A DNA stretch of 5,866 bases from contig JBLIGW010000061.1 of assembly GCA_047635955.1 (NCBI GenBank), positions 1 to 5,866 of the forward strand, given 5' to 3'. The translations under genes and the position numbers were made by a program. Positions within the stretch are counted from its first letter, which is position 1; each line of letters starts with the position of its first letter. The DNA comes from WFTC01 sp047635955 (GTDB taxonomy: Bacteria; Patescibacteriota; Gracilibacteria; UBA1369; 2-02-FULL-48-14). The notes under the pieces were generated by a model, which saw only the letters and a program-made list of their open reading frames with translations, ran no database searches and was not told the origin of the DNA. Below, in pieces: positions 1-5,418 of this stretch.

Positions 1-14
1 GCACCTTTTAAGTG

Positions 15-20
15 TAGAAT
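15..20 (+). promoter_or_regulatory. candidate -10 box for the first gene
   Basis: TAGAAT matches the TATAAT consensus at five of six positions. It lies 24 nt before the ATG at 45, which would give a leader of about 18 nt. The matching -35 region falls outside the left edge of the window, so this cannot be confirmed. It is proposed only because other genes here show the same layout of promoter close to the start codon. Confidence 0.2.
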
Positions 21-44
21 TCACTACCAACTAACTAAAAAAAA

Positions 45-389
45 ATGCCTAAAATTGAAGACCTCGGTAGTACTTACCCTGAAATACGTGATCTTGATCC
101 TGATCCTGATCGAATTGACTTACTTTTTCAATCGCTACCTATAGATACCACTGATCAAGAGATTCAGGATTTAATGGATAGAGGTCTAAGAGAAACTGTC
201 CGAGCCTTCTTCGCAAAGCATAGTTCAATAGATTCCCCTGAGGCACCTGAAGGTTCACGAGGAGTGACACATAATGAGTACTCGAAAATTGTAAATGACA
301 CAGCTGAGAGACTACCTAGAGCTTCTTGGTGTGTGGTACGAGATATTGATGAAGGTGGAACCTTAGCACTCTGGGTACTTACAGAGTAG
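45..389 (+). CDS. hypothetical acidic cytosolic protein, 114 aa
   Basis: I do not recognise this protein. It starts at an ATG preceded by an unbroken A-tract. An in-frame TAA at 36-38 rules out any earlier start, and it ends at TAG. There is no Shine-Dalgarno sequence. The protein is rich in Asp and Glu and has no signal peptide or membrane segment, so it is probably cytosolic. Residues 15-23 form a D-L/P-D-P-D run encoded by a hexanucleotide repeat. Residues 34-57 look helical, with the pattern DTTDQEIQDLMDRGLRETVRAFF. The C-terminal part, around SWCVVRDIDEGGTLALWVLTE (residues 94-114), looks like two beta strands joined by a turn, possibly a small alpha/beta fold. The next gene is 91 nt downstream with its own candidate promoter, so co-transcription is not required. 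That this is a real gene rests on its length, the blocked upstream frame and plausible composition. Its function is unknown. Confidence 0.6.
   Translation: MPKIEDLGSTYPEIRDLDPDPDRIDLLFQSLPIDTTDQEIQDLMDRGLRETVRAFFAKHSSIDSPEAPEGSRGVTHNEYSKIVNDTAERLPRASWCVVRDIDEGGTLALWVLTE
89..112 (+). repeat. four-copy TGATCN hexanucleotide tandem repeat inside the first gene
   Basis: The units are TGATCT, TGATCC, TGATCC and TGATCG. The repeat is in frame with the 114-aa ORF and encodes alternating Asp with Leu, Pro, Pro and Arg. A six-base unit keeps the frame when copy number changes, so slippage here would lengthen or shorten the Asp-Pro run without breaking the protein. Confidence 0.6.
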
Positions 390-427
390 TTTATGGCCTC
401 GGAAAAATAGATGTGAAATCGTAGATC

Positions 428-456
428 TTGACTCTTGAGTCTTTTTATTGTACTAT
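428..456 (+). promoter_or_regulatory. candidate sigma70-type promoter of the lipoprotein gene
   Basis: TTGACT (428-433, five of six consensus matches) is followed by a 17 bp spacer and TACTAT (451-456, four of six). Transcription would start near 463, about 18 nt before the ATG at 481. This placement argues against translation from the in-frame TTG at 448, which would lie inside the promoter. It is a prediction from spacing and matches only. Confidence 0.4.
430..446 (+). terminator. weak hairpin plus T-run after the first gene
   Basis: GACT (430-433) can pair with AGTC (438-441) around a CTTG loop, followed by five T residues at 442-446. The stem is only 4 bp, so it would be a poor rho-independent terminator for the gene ending at 389. 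It overlaps the candidate -35 and spacer of the next gene and may be coincidental. Confidence 0.2.
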
Positions 457-480
457 GTGCACAACTTACTCCACCCGCCC

Positions 481-1473
481 ATGCTTCGCCCCTCATGTGC
501 CCTTGTATTGCTCTCTTTAAACAGTGGCTGTGCTCCTAAGCCAGCTCTAAATCTCGAACCGCGTGATTTAACTAGTATTGAAGTGACCCAAGTCAATACA
601 TCGATTCAATCTATTATTGCTGTCTGTGATGATTTACTTCCGCTTGATGAGCCAAGTTATTGGTTGACAGTTAATGCTGAGCCGAACAAAAACGTATTTG
701 CTGGAGTTCAAATTAACAAAAATCAGTTTACTGAAGGCGGACATTTTGATGATGAAGCAGAGACAGATCGTATCGTTATATATGAAAATGCATTCTATAA
801 AGATTCCATTGTTGACTGTAGCTATGGAGAAAATTTTACTTATGAAATGCACACCAATGCAAGTGCCTTCAATTGGCTTTTGAGTCGCCAACATCCTGAC
901 TACATTTCTGAGGTAAACGGTGATTTTGTCCTTTGTTCCGTCCGGGGAATTAATTTAAGTATGACCATGGCTCATGAGTGGAACCATGCCTTTGAGCCTC
1001 ATATTGATGGCCTCGTAGAGAATTTATACTGCCTTGATGCTACAACAGAAGAGGAAGAGGGAGCATGTGCTAAAAAGGCGGGAGAATTGATGGCTATAGA
1101 TCCTGTATACACCTATGCAAGTGATGTCGCTAAGGTGCTTTCTGAGAACTTTGAAGAAGCAGAAGGAGGCGAAAGGAAAGATGAGCTTAGTGAAGAAGCT
1201 GAGGCTTGGTACACTACTTGTTTCGAAGAGTATGACCAAACTTGGTACAGTGATGCACGAACTGAGCTAGCGAGTGAGTTGAATGACAATCTTGCGGATT
1301 GTAAGGAGGACCCAGATTGTGAAGAAAAAGCCTATTATGAATATGATGAAGATAAAGCTGAATTGACTGTACAACTCACTGAATTCCAAAATAGTGCCTC
1401 CCTTACTTGTCTAGAAGAGACTGGCGAAGTGCTGCTTGGCGGAGTGAATCAGTATTTTTCTACATGGAACTAG
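481..1473 (+). CDS. predicted lipoprotein with a HEWNH zinc-peptidase motif, 330 aa
   Basis: I do not recognise the family. From the ATG at 481 the protein opens with a short N-region (MLRP), a hydrophobic stretch (ALVLLSL) and NSGC, with Cys17 as a likely lipidation site. Asn at -3 makes this a non-canonical lipobox. The mature part is very acidic and holds nine further cysteines, which suggests an exported, perhaps disulfide-bonded protein anchored to the membrane. Residues 165-169 are HEWNH, matching the HExxH zinc-binding and catalytic motif of metallopeptidases, set in a hydrophobic helix (LSMTMAHEWNHAF) as expected for an active-site helix. EPH follows at 172-174. Candidate third ligands are His174, Glu180, or Glu190-193 and Glu202 in the next helix. 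The 210-260 segment is Glu-rich and helical. The reading frame also extends back to a TTG at 448, but that start would overlap the candidate promoter and spoil the signal peptide. No Shine-Dalgarno is present. Peptidase activity is inference. Confidence 0.65.
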   Translation: MLRPSCALVLLSLNSGCAPKPALNLEPRDLTSIEVTQVNTSIQSIIAVCDDLLPLDEPSYWLTVNAEPNKNVFAGVQINKNQFTEGGHFDDEAETDRIVIYENAFYKDSIVDCSYGENFTYEMHTNASAFNWLLSRQHPDYISEVNGDFVLCSVRGINLSMTMAHEWNHAFEPHIDGLVENLYCLDATTEEEEGACAKKAGELMAIDPVYTYASDVAKVLSENFEEAEGGERKDELSEEAEAWYTTCFEEYDQTWYSDARTELASELNDNLADCKEDPDCEEKAYYEYDEDKAELTVQLTEFQNSASLTCLEETGEVLLGGVNQYFSTWN

Positions 1474-1556
1474 TAACAAAGTTCTTCATCAAGAATCTCT
1501 ATTAAATCTTGTGCTTCTTCAGCGTATTCACCGTACTCTCTCAGAGCAGATTCCAT
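1470..1556 (-). CDS. possible 28-aa acidic small protein
   Basis: On the minus strand an ATG at 1556 opens 28 codons ending in TAG at 1470-1472. They encode MESALREYGEYAEEAQDLIE (first 20 residues), followed by ILDEELCY. The composition is that of a charged amphipathic helix. The ORF fills almost the whole gap between the convergent-gene terminator and the lipoprotein gene, whose last four bases it overlaps. TATATT, a five-of-six -10 match, sits at 1562-1567, but no -35 is visible because that position lies in the terminator stem. An ORF this short occurs by chance easily. It could instead be the remnant of a longer gene, or simply 3'-UTR of the lipoprotein mRNA. It is listed because the codons read naturally. 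Confidence 0.2.
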   Translation of the reverse strand: MESALREYGEYAEEAQDLIEILDEELCY

Positions 1557-1566
1557 GAATTAATAT

Positions 1567-1594
1567 AAAGAGCCGCCACTATGGCGGCTCTTTT
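1567..1594. terminator. bidirectional rho-independent terminator between convergent genes
   Basis: A perfect 11 bp stem pairs 1567-1577 (AAAGAGCCGCC) with 1583-1593 around the loop ACTAT. On the plus strand it ends in TTTT and can stop transcripts of the lipoprotein gene. On the minus strand the stem is followed by TTTATATT, and it lies 20 nt beyond the pnp stop codon. This is the strongest terminator in the window. Confidence 0.9.
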
Positions 1595-1613
1595 CTCTAA
1601 GAGCAAGTCTCAA

Positions 1614-3881
1614 TTAGAATGCAAAGGGTGCATCTAGATCAATATCATCAACTGATTCAGCCTTTTTAACTTCAGGCTTTGGTGCAGCTTTAACTTCCTC
1701 CATCTTAGGTGCTGCTTCCTTTTTAGGGGCAGGAGCTTCCTTTTTAGGCGCTGCTCCAGGCATCGCTCCATCGTAGAATTCTTTCATAGTAAGGTTGTAT
1801 CGTCCCTTACCGTCTACTTCCATGAGTCGAACTTTAACTTTGTCTCCTTCTTTAAGGATGTCAGTTACATTGTTCACTCGGAATGGTCGCATTTCAGAGA
1901 TGTGAACGAGTCCATCTTTTCCTGGTACGAATTCAACGAAAGCACCGAAGTCCATAATAGTCTTCACTGTTCCATCAAACACGTCTCCAGCATTAGGAGT
2001 GTAGGTGATTTGTTCAACCCATTCCTTCGCTTTGTTTCCTGATTCTTGATCAGGTGCTGTAATAATAACGATTCCATCTTGGTCGATATCAATTTGAACT
2101 CCACATTCAGCAGTAATCTTTTGAATGGTTTCTCCTCCCTTACCAATCACGCTTCGAATTTGATCAGGATGAATAACAATATTCATGATCATTGGAGCGT
2201 TCTCGTTTAATTCAGGTCGGTGAGTTGGAAGAGCAACAAGCATTCGTTCCATGATGTAGGCACGTCCTACCTTCGCTTTTTCGAGTGCTTCTTTAAGAAT
2301 TTCCATAGTGATTCCTTTCACCTTGATGTCCATTTGAAGGGCTGTAATCCCATCTTCAGTACCGGTTACTTTGAAATCCATGTCTCCAGCAAAATCTTCT
2401 TGTCCTTGGATGTCGGTAAGAATCTTGTATCCACCAGCTCCAGTTTCTTTGAATTCTTTGCTACAAACCATTCCCATAGCGATACCTGCTACTGGTTTAG
2501 CAATTGGCACTCCAGCGTCCATCAACGAAAGTGATGATCCACAGACAGAAGCCATTGAACTAGAACCATTACAACTTACGATCTCTGAAACGAGAAGCAT
2601 AGTGTAAGCAAATTCTTTTCCATCAGGTAGAACTGGTAGAAGTGCACGTTCTGCGAGTGCTCCATGTCCGATTTCTCGACGTGAGGCTCCTCGTAGGAAA
2701 CGAGCTTCCCCTACTGAGTAAGGTGGGAAGTTGTAATAATGAATGTATTTCTTTTCAGTATTCACATCCATAGTGTCGATCATTTGAGCATCTCCAGGAC
2801 CACCAAGTGTAGCAATAGTGAGTGCTTGAGTTTCTCCACGTTGGAATAGAGCTGAACCGTGAGTCTTAGGCAGAAGCCCTACTTCACAATCCACTTGTCG
2901 AACTTGATCAAGCTTACGTCCGTCAAGACGTACCTCTTTTTCAAGAACATTTTCACGCATGTTTATTTCAAACAATTGGTGAACGGCACCCATAAGCGCA
3001 CCTTCACTGTAAGTATCGTCTTCAATTTGAGCTGCAAATTGAGCTTTAACTTTGTCTTCGAGTGCACGATAAGGTTTCTTAACGTCTTTCTTAGTCACTC
3101 CAGTGATTGTGTCCAGGTCTGCCTTAGTAAGGAATCCTTTAACAGCTTCATAAGGAGCTTCGTCTACTGCCTTAAGATCAAATGTTCGCTTTTCAGGATT
3201 GATTTTAGCAACCAATTCCATTTGAAGTTCACATAATTCTTTAATTAGATCATGTGCCATTTGAAGAGCCTTAAGGTAAGTTTCTTCATCAACAATGTTT
3301 GAACCTGCTTCTACCATAGTAATGGCATCAGCGGTACCTGCAACGAGAAGATCAAGATCTCCTTCTTCTGTTTGTTCAACGGTTGGGAAAGCAATAAGCT
3401 CTCCATCAATCATTCCGATACGAACGGCACCAATTGGACCTTCGAAAGGAAGTCCTGCAATCATCATGGCTGCAGAAATTGAGTTTAGGGCTAGGATTCC
3501 AGGTTCGTTGATTAGATCAGCGGAAAGAACCGTAGCAATACCTTGAACTTCATTAGTAATACTCTTTGGGAAAAGAGGTCGAACGGGTCGATCCATAAGA
3601 CGGGCCTTAAGGATTCCCATTTCTGAAGAACGTCCATCACGCTTGATGAAACGAGATCCTTTGATCTTACCAGAAGCGTAGAAACGTTCTTGGTATTCCA
3701 TTGTGAGTCGGAAGAATCCAGCATTAGGATCTCCTTTCTCAGACATAACAGCCGTAGCAAGTACTACTGTTCCTCCGTGATGAATGGTCACGGCACCGTT
3801 GGCTTGATGAGCCAGTCGTCCTGTTTCAAGGGCGAACTCTTGTCCTGCGATTACTCGCGAAACTTTGATAATGTTTGACAT
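1614..3881 (-). CDS. pnp: polyribonucleotide nucleotidyltransferase (PNPase), 755 aa
   Basis: PNPase degrades RNA 3'-to-5' by phosphorolysis, releasing nucleoside diphosphates, and acts as a trimer in the cytoplasm. All domains are present in order. RNase PH-like core 1 is about 8-140, with the RNA-binding stretch RFIKRDGRSSE at 77-87 and RLMDRPVRPLFP at 94-105. An all-helical linker is about 240-305. Core 2 is about 318-530. A KH domain lies about 562-625 with the loop GKGG at 580-583, and an S1 domain about 631-702. Catalytic residues are intact: the phosphate-binding GSSS at 439-442, then Asp496, Asp502 and Lys504 within EDFAGDMDFK, by alignment from memory to the E. coli enzyme. The tail (703-755) is a lysine/alanine/proline/glutamate-rich extension with repeated APKKEA, so the protein is about 40 residues longer than the E. 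coli one. The start is fixed by an in-frame TAA directly before the ATG. No Shine-Dalgarno lies near it. It sits downstream of rpsO on the same strand. Confidence 0.97.
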   Translation of the reverse strand: MSNIIKVSRVIAGQEFALETGRLAHQANGAVTIHHGGTVVLATAVMSEKGDPNAGFFRLTMEYQERFYASGKIKGSRFIKRDGRSSEMGILKARLMDRPVRPLFPKSITNEVQGIATVLSADLINEPGILALNSISAAMMIAGLPFEGPIGAVRIGMIDGELIAFPTVEQTEEGDLDLLVAGTADAITMVEAGSNIVDEETYLKALQMAHDLIKELCELQMELVAKINPEKRTFDLKAVDEAPYEAVKGFLTKADLDTITGVTKKDVKKPYRALEDKVKAQFAAQIEDDTYSEGALMGAVHQLFEINMRENVLEKEVRLDGRKLDQVRQVDCEVGLLPKTHGSALFQRGETQALTIATLGGPGDAQMIDTMDVNTEKKYIHYYNFPPYSVGEARFLRGASRREIGHGALAERALLPVLPDGKEFAYTMLLVSEIVSCNGSSSMASVCGSSLSLMDAGVPIAKPVAGIAMGMVCSKEFKETGAGGYKILTDIQGQEDFAGDMDFKVTGTEDGITALQMDIKVKGITMEILKEALEKAKVGRAYIMERMLVALPTHRPELNENAPMIMNIVIHPDQIRSVIGKGGETIQKITAECGVQIDIDQDGIVIITAPDQESGNKAKEWVEQITYTPNAGDVFDGTVKTIMDFGAFVEFVPGKDGLVHISEMRPFRVNNVTDILKEGDKVKVRLMEVDGKGRYNLTMKEFYDGAMPGAAPKKEAPAPKKEAAPKMEEVKAAPKPEVKKAESVDDIDLDAPFAF

Positions 3882-3928
3882 TTAAGTGTCGGGGTTAATA
3901 ATGGCCCTTATACTTAGGAAGAAATTTC

Positions 3929-3952
3929 AAGATATCTCTCTCGAGATCTCTT
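3929..3952 (-). promoter_or_regulatory. hairpin with GNRA tetraloop in the pnp leader
   Basis: Read on the minus strand, AAGAGATCTC and GAGATATCTT form a 10 bp stem with one mismatch around the loop GAGA, a GNRA tetraloop closed by C-G. It ends 47 nt before the pnp start codon. In enterobacteria the pnp leader contains a double-stranded element cut by RNase III and used by PNPase for autoregulation. A similar role here is inference. A competing 6 bp hairpin pairs 3943-3948 with 3955-3960, uses part of the same sequence and reaches into the AGGAGG-like element, so the two structures exclude each other. Confidence 0.45.
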
Positions 3953-3954
3953 GT

Positions 3955-3966
3955 GATCTCCTCCTT
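3955..3966 (-). promoter_or_regulatory. perfect Shine-Dalgarno-like sequence far from any start
   Basis: The minus strand reads AAGGAGGAGATC here, complementary to the usual anti-Shine-Dalgarno tail of 16S rRNA. It lies 73 nt before the pnp ATG, and no ATG or GTG lies at normal spacing after it. It therefore cannot be an ordinary ribosome binding site for pnp. It may be a ribosome standby or regulatory site, or chance. A near copy occurs upstream of rpsO at 4368-4379. Confidence 0.35.
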
Positions 3967-3991
3967 AGTGTTCAGGCTTTGTTACTATAAC

Positions 3992-4020
3992 AAAAGAGCC
4001 CTGCAATGCAGAGCTCTTTT
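3992..4020 (-). terminator. hairpin terminator between rpsO and pnp
   Basis: 3992-4004 pairs with 4008-4020 in a 13 bp stem with a single mismatch and a three-base loop. It lies four bases beyond the rpsO stop codon, which ends at 4025. On the minus strand the stem ends in TTTTG, so it can act as a rho-independent terminator for rpsO, with the T-run partly inside the stem. I see no convincing promoter between it and pnp, which suggests that pnp is expressed by read-through, as known for rpsO-pnp in enterobacteria. A second 7 bp hairpin (3978-3984 with 3988-3994) shares three bases with it. Confidence 0.65.
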
Positions 4021-4024
4021 TCAA

Positions 4025-4288
4025 TTACTTACGTAGTCCAAGTTTTTCAATCAATCCTTCGTACCCTTCTCTGTTCTTGTTTTTCAAGTACTGAAGGTGT
4101 CTTCGTCGCTCTCCTACTAACTTGAGTAGTCCTCTTCGTGAATGTAAGTCTTTCTTGTGAGTCTTAAGGTGACCCGTTAGATCGTTGATTCGATTAGTTA
4201 GAATTGCAACTTGTACTTGTGCGCTTCCTGTATCTCCATCATGCTTACCGTAATTTTTAATGATTTTCTTCTTTGCGTCGCGTTTCAT
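4025..4288 (-). CDS. rpsO: 30S ribosomal protein S15, 87 aa
   Basis: S15 is a primary 16S rRNA-binding protein of the small-subunit platform and needs no other protein to bind. The full family pattern is present: DTGSAQVQVAILTNRI at 19-34, then HKKDLHSRRGLLKLV at 44-58 and RRRHLQYLK at 61-69. His40, Asp47 and Ser50 correspond to the E. coli residues that contact the central domain of 16S rRNA. It ends in LIEKLGLRK like the E. coli protein, and 87 residues is the normal length. The start is an ATG with no Shine-Dalgarno; the upstream bases are AT-rich (GTTTAATATT). Its own promoter lies about 70 nt upstream, after corA, and pnp follows 143 nt downstream. S15 represses its own mRNA in many bacteria through leader structures that differ between phyla. 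The 60 nt leader here could serve that role. Confidence 0.97.
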   Translation of the reverse strand: MKRDAKKKIIKNYGKHDGDTGSAQVQVAILTNRINDLTGHLKTHKKDLHSRRGLLKLVGERRRHLQYLKNKNREGYEGLIEKLGLRK

Positions 4289-4333
4289 AATATTAAACTG
4301 TTGTTAAGTTAGAGCAGAGGTACCTTACTGATT

Positions 4334-4350
4334 TTGCCGATTTTTGGCAA
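4334..4350 (-). promoter_or_regulatory. hairpin at the 5' end of the rpsO leader
   Basis: TTGCC and GGCAA form a 5 bp stem around a 7-base loop, located at or just after the predicted transcription start near 4350. The remaining leader to the ATG also holds the 8 bp palindrome AGGTACCT (4318-4325). It is a candidate part of an S15 autoregulatory leader, but I cannot match it to a known S15-binding fold, and a 5 bp stem can arise by chance. Confidence 0.25.
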
Positions 4351-4356
4351 GCCTAA

Positions 4357-4386
4357 ATCATACAAAAGACCTCCTCCTTTTTTCAA
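4357..4386 (-). promoter_or_regulatory. sigma70-type promoter of rpsO
   Basis: On the minus strand TTGAAA (4381-4386) and TATGAT (4357-4362) are each five-of-six consensus matches, separated by 18 bp. Transcription would start near 4350 and give a leader of about 60 nt. The promoter sits 35 bp past the corA stop codon, so rpsO can be expressed independently of corA. The spacer contains AAGGAGGAGGTC, which would not be in the transcript and so cannot be a ribosome binding site. Confidence 0.65.
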
Positions 4387-4421
4387 TGAACTTTGCAGCC
4401 ACTTATTAGAAGAACTATCTC

Positions 4422-5348
4422 CTAGAGCCATCTCTTGTGTTTGAAGAAAACAAGCATGGAAGTAATCATCACTGTCATCACGCCAACCATTCCAATAAAC
4501 ATATATGGATTGTCCGAGAAAGGTAGGCCGATGTTCATTCCATAAAGACCCGTAAGGAAGGTCAGTGGAGAGATCACAACGGAGAAAATAGTGAGAATTT
4601 GAATCACTTCATTCGTACGATGAGAGATGATTGACTCATTGGTGTCTTGAACCGACTCAATCAATTCCTTGAGGTTTTCCAAGCTACTCCATGATTTTTC
4701 AATCTTATCCACTACGTCATCAAAGTAAATTTCTAGGCTCTCTGGAATAAATTTCTTATTCTTATGTTCAATTTGAGCTACCACTCGCCGTTGAGGTTGA
4801 ATCACACGACGCATAGTAATAATGTTTTTCTTAGTATTAAGAATGTCTCTCAACATGTCTTTTTGTTGACCCCAAGAAAACACTGTTCGTTCTAAACCTG
4901 CTACGCTCTTTTCTAGTCGATCCAAAATTGGAAATGAACTTCCATACATTTGATCAATAATCTCATAAAGCAAGAATCCACTTCCAGGCCCCATGATTCG
5001 TTTCTTTTCACTAGGGCTTTTTTGACAATCTTCATACAAGTCTAAGAAAGGTTTAAAGGTTCCATTGTGAACCGTAAGCAAAAGATTATTGGATATAAAA
5101 ATGTCAATTTCCTCACTTACCACTAAATTCCTACGCTTATCGTAAAACGGGAAATGAAGAATGATAAATAGATAGCTGTCGTACTCATCAATCTTTGACC
5201 GTTGATTGTCTGAAAGGCAATCCTGCACATCAAGATCATGGAAACCATGTTCATTTTTCATCTTCTCTAATAGCTTCAAGCTAGGAGCTTGTACGTCAAT
5301 CCAAGTTAATTTTCCCAGATTAATCTGTCGTACTCCTTTTGTCGGCAT
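4422..5348 (-). CDS. corA: CorA-family magnesium/cobalt channel, 308 aa
   Basis: CorA proteins form homopentameric channels in the cytoplasmic membrane that admit Mg2+ and sometimes Co2+ or Ni2+. The protein shows the family plan. A soluble alpha/beta domain spans about 1-125 (YLFIILHFPFYD at 59-70, IDIFISNNLLLTVH at 81-94). Long charged helices span about 127-248. The first membrane helix is about 249-268 and ends in the signature YGMN at 269-272, the selectivity loop at the pore entrance. A short external loop (IGLPFSDNPY) and a second membrane helix at about 283-302 follow, and the end is basic (KHKRW), as expected for a cytoplasmic C-terminus. The length is normal. The gene starts at an ATG without Shine-Dalgarno, a short distance from a candidate promoter shared back-to-back with the membrane-protein gene to its right. 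No terminator is obvious after its TAG stop, so some transcripts may run on into rpsO. Family assignment is secure; ion preference is not visible. Confidence 0.93.
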   Translation of the reverse strand: MPTKGVRQINLGKLTWIDVQAPSLKLLEKMKNEHGFHDLDVQDCLSDNQRSKIDEYDSYLFIILHFPFYDKRRNLVVSEEIDIFISNNLLLTVHNGTFKPFLDLYEDCQKSPSEKKRIMGPGSGFLLYEIIDQMYGSSFPILDRLEKSVAGLERTVFSWGQQKDMLRDILNTKKNIITMRRVIQPQRRVVAQIEHKNKKFIPESLEIYFDDVVDKIEKSWSSLENLKELIESVQDTNESIISHRTNEVIQILTIFSVVISPLTFLTGLYGMNIGLPFSDNPYMFIGMVGVMTVMITSMLVFFKHKRWL

Positions 5349-5369
5349 GGGATGGCGTTAATTACTCAG

Positions 5370-5398
5370 AGTATAAGTAAGACAAGCACTTGGCGCAA
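5370..5398 (-). promoter_or_regulatory. candidate corA promoter
   Basis: On the minus strand TTGCGC (5393-5398, three of six) lies 17 bp from TATACT (5370-5375, five of six). Transcription would start near 5363, leaving a leader of about 15 nt before the ATG at 5348. The -35 box overlaps the -35 box of the divergent promoter at 5390-5418. This is a pattern match only. Confidence 0.4.
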
Positions 5399-5418
5399 TT
5401 GCAGTTTATGGGCATAAT
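5390..5418 (+). promoter_or_regulatory. candidate promoter of the divergent membrane-protein gene
   Basis: TTGGCG (5390-5395, four of six) is followed by 17 bp and CATAAT (5413-5418, five of six). Transcription would begin at about 5424-5426, exactly where the in-frame GTG at 5426 lies and beyond the ATG at 5408. If used, the mRNA is leaderless and the ATG cannot be the start. Its -35 box overlaps that of corA by three bases. Confidence 0.4.

Noticed and set aside
448..480. TTG start extending the lipoprotein gene by 11 codons
   Set aside because: It would lie within the candidate promoter (428-456) and place His, Pro and other non-signal residues before an otherwise well-formed lipoprotein signal starting at the ATG at 481.
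164..496. Minus-strand 110-codon ORF overlapping the first gene
   Set aside because: It is antisense to the more plausible acidic 114-aa protein and runs through the promoter and signal-peptide region of the next gene.
964..1010. Assignment of the lipoprotein to the metzincins (HExxHxxGxxH)
   Set aside because: The His after the motif is at position 10 rather than 11 and the conserved Gly is replaced by Glu, so the signature does not fit.
2859..3236. Plus-strand 125-codon ORF inside pnp, and similar long antisense ORFs
   Set aside because: These lie opposite the conserved pnp reading frame, show unnatural composition (many Phe, Ser and Cys) and have no start signals. They are shadows of the real gene.
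3894..3934. TTG-initiated 11-codon ORF in the pnp leader downstream of AAGGAGGAGATC
   Set aside because: The spacing from the AGGAGG is about 20 nt or more, the start lies at the edge of the hairpin, and the ORF is too short to support.
3911..3935. Promoter for pnp from TTGAAA and TATAAG on the minus strand
   Set aside because: The two boxes are only 12 bp apart, too close for a sigma70-type promoter.
4353..4361. Minimal ORF ATG-ATT-TAG on the minus strand just after AAGGAGGAGGTC, as a regulatory micro-ORF for rpsO
   Set aside because: The ATG is part of the TATGAT -10 box, so transcripts from that promoter would not contain it, and two codons carry no independent evidence.
45..5348. UGA read as glycine, as in Gracilibacteria and Absconditabacteria
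   Set aside because: No in-frame TGA occurs in any gene, glycines are encoded by GGN, and conserved glycines in pnp, rpsO and corA are all accounted for. TGA is simply not used as a stop among these few genes.
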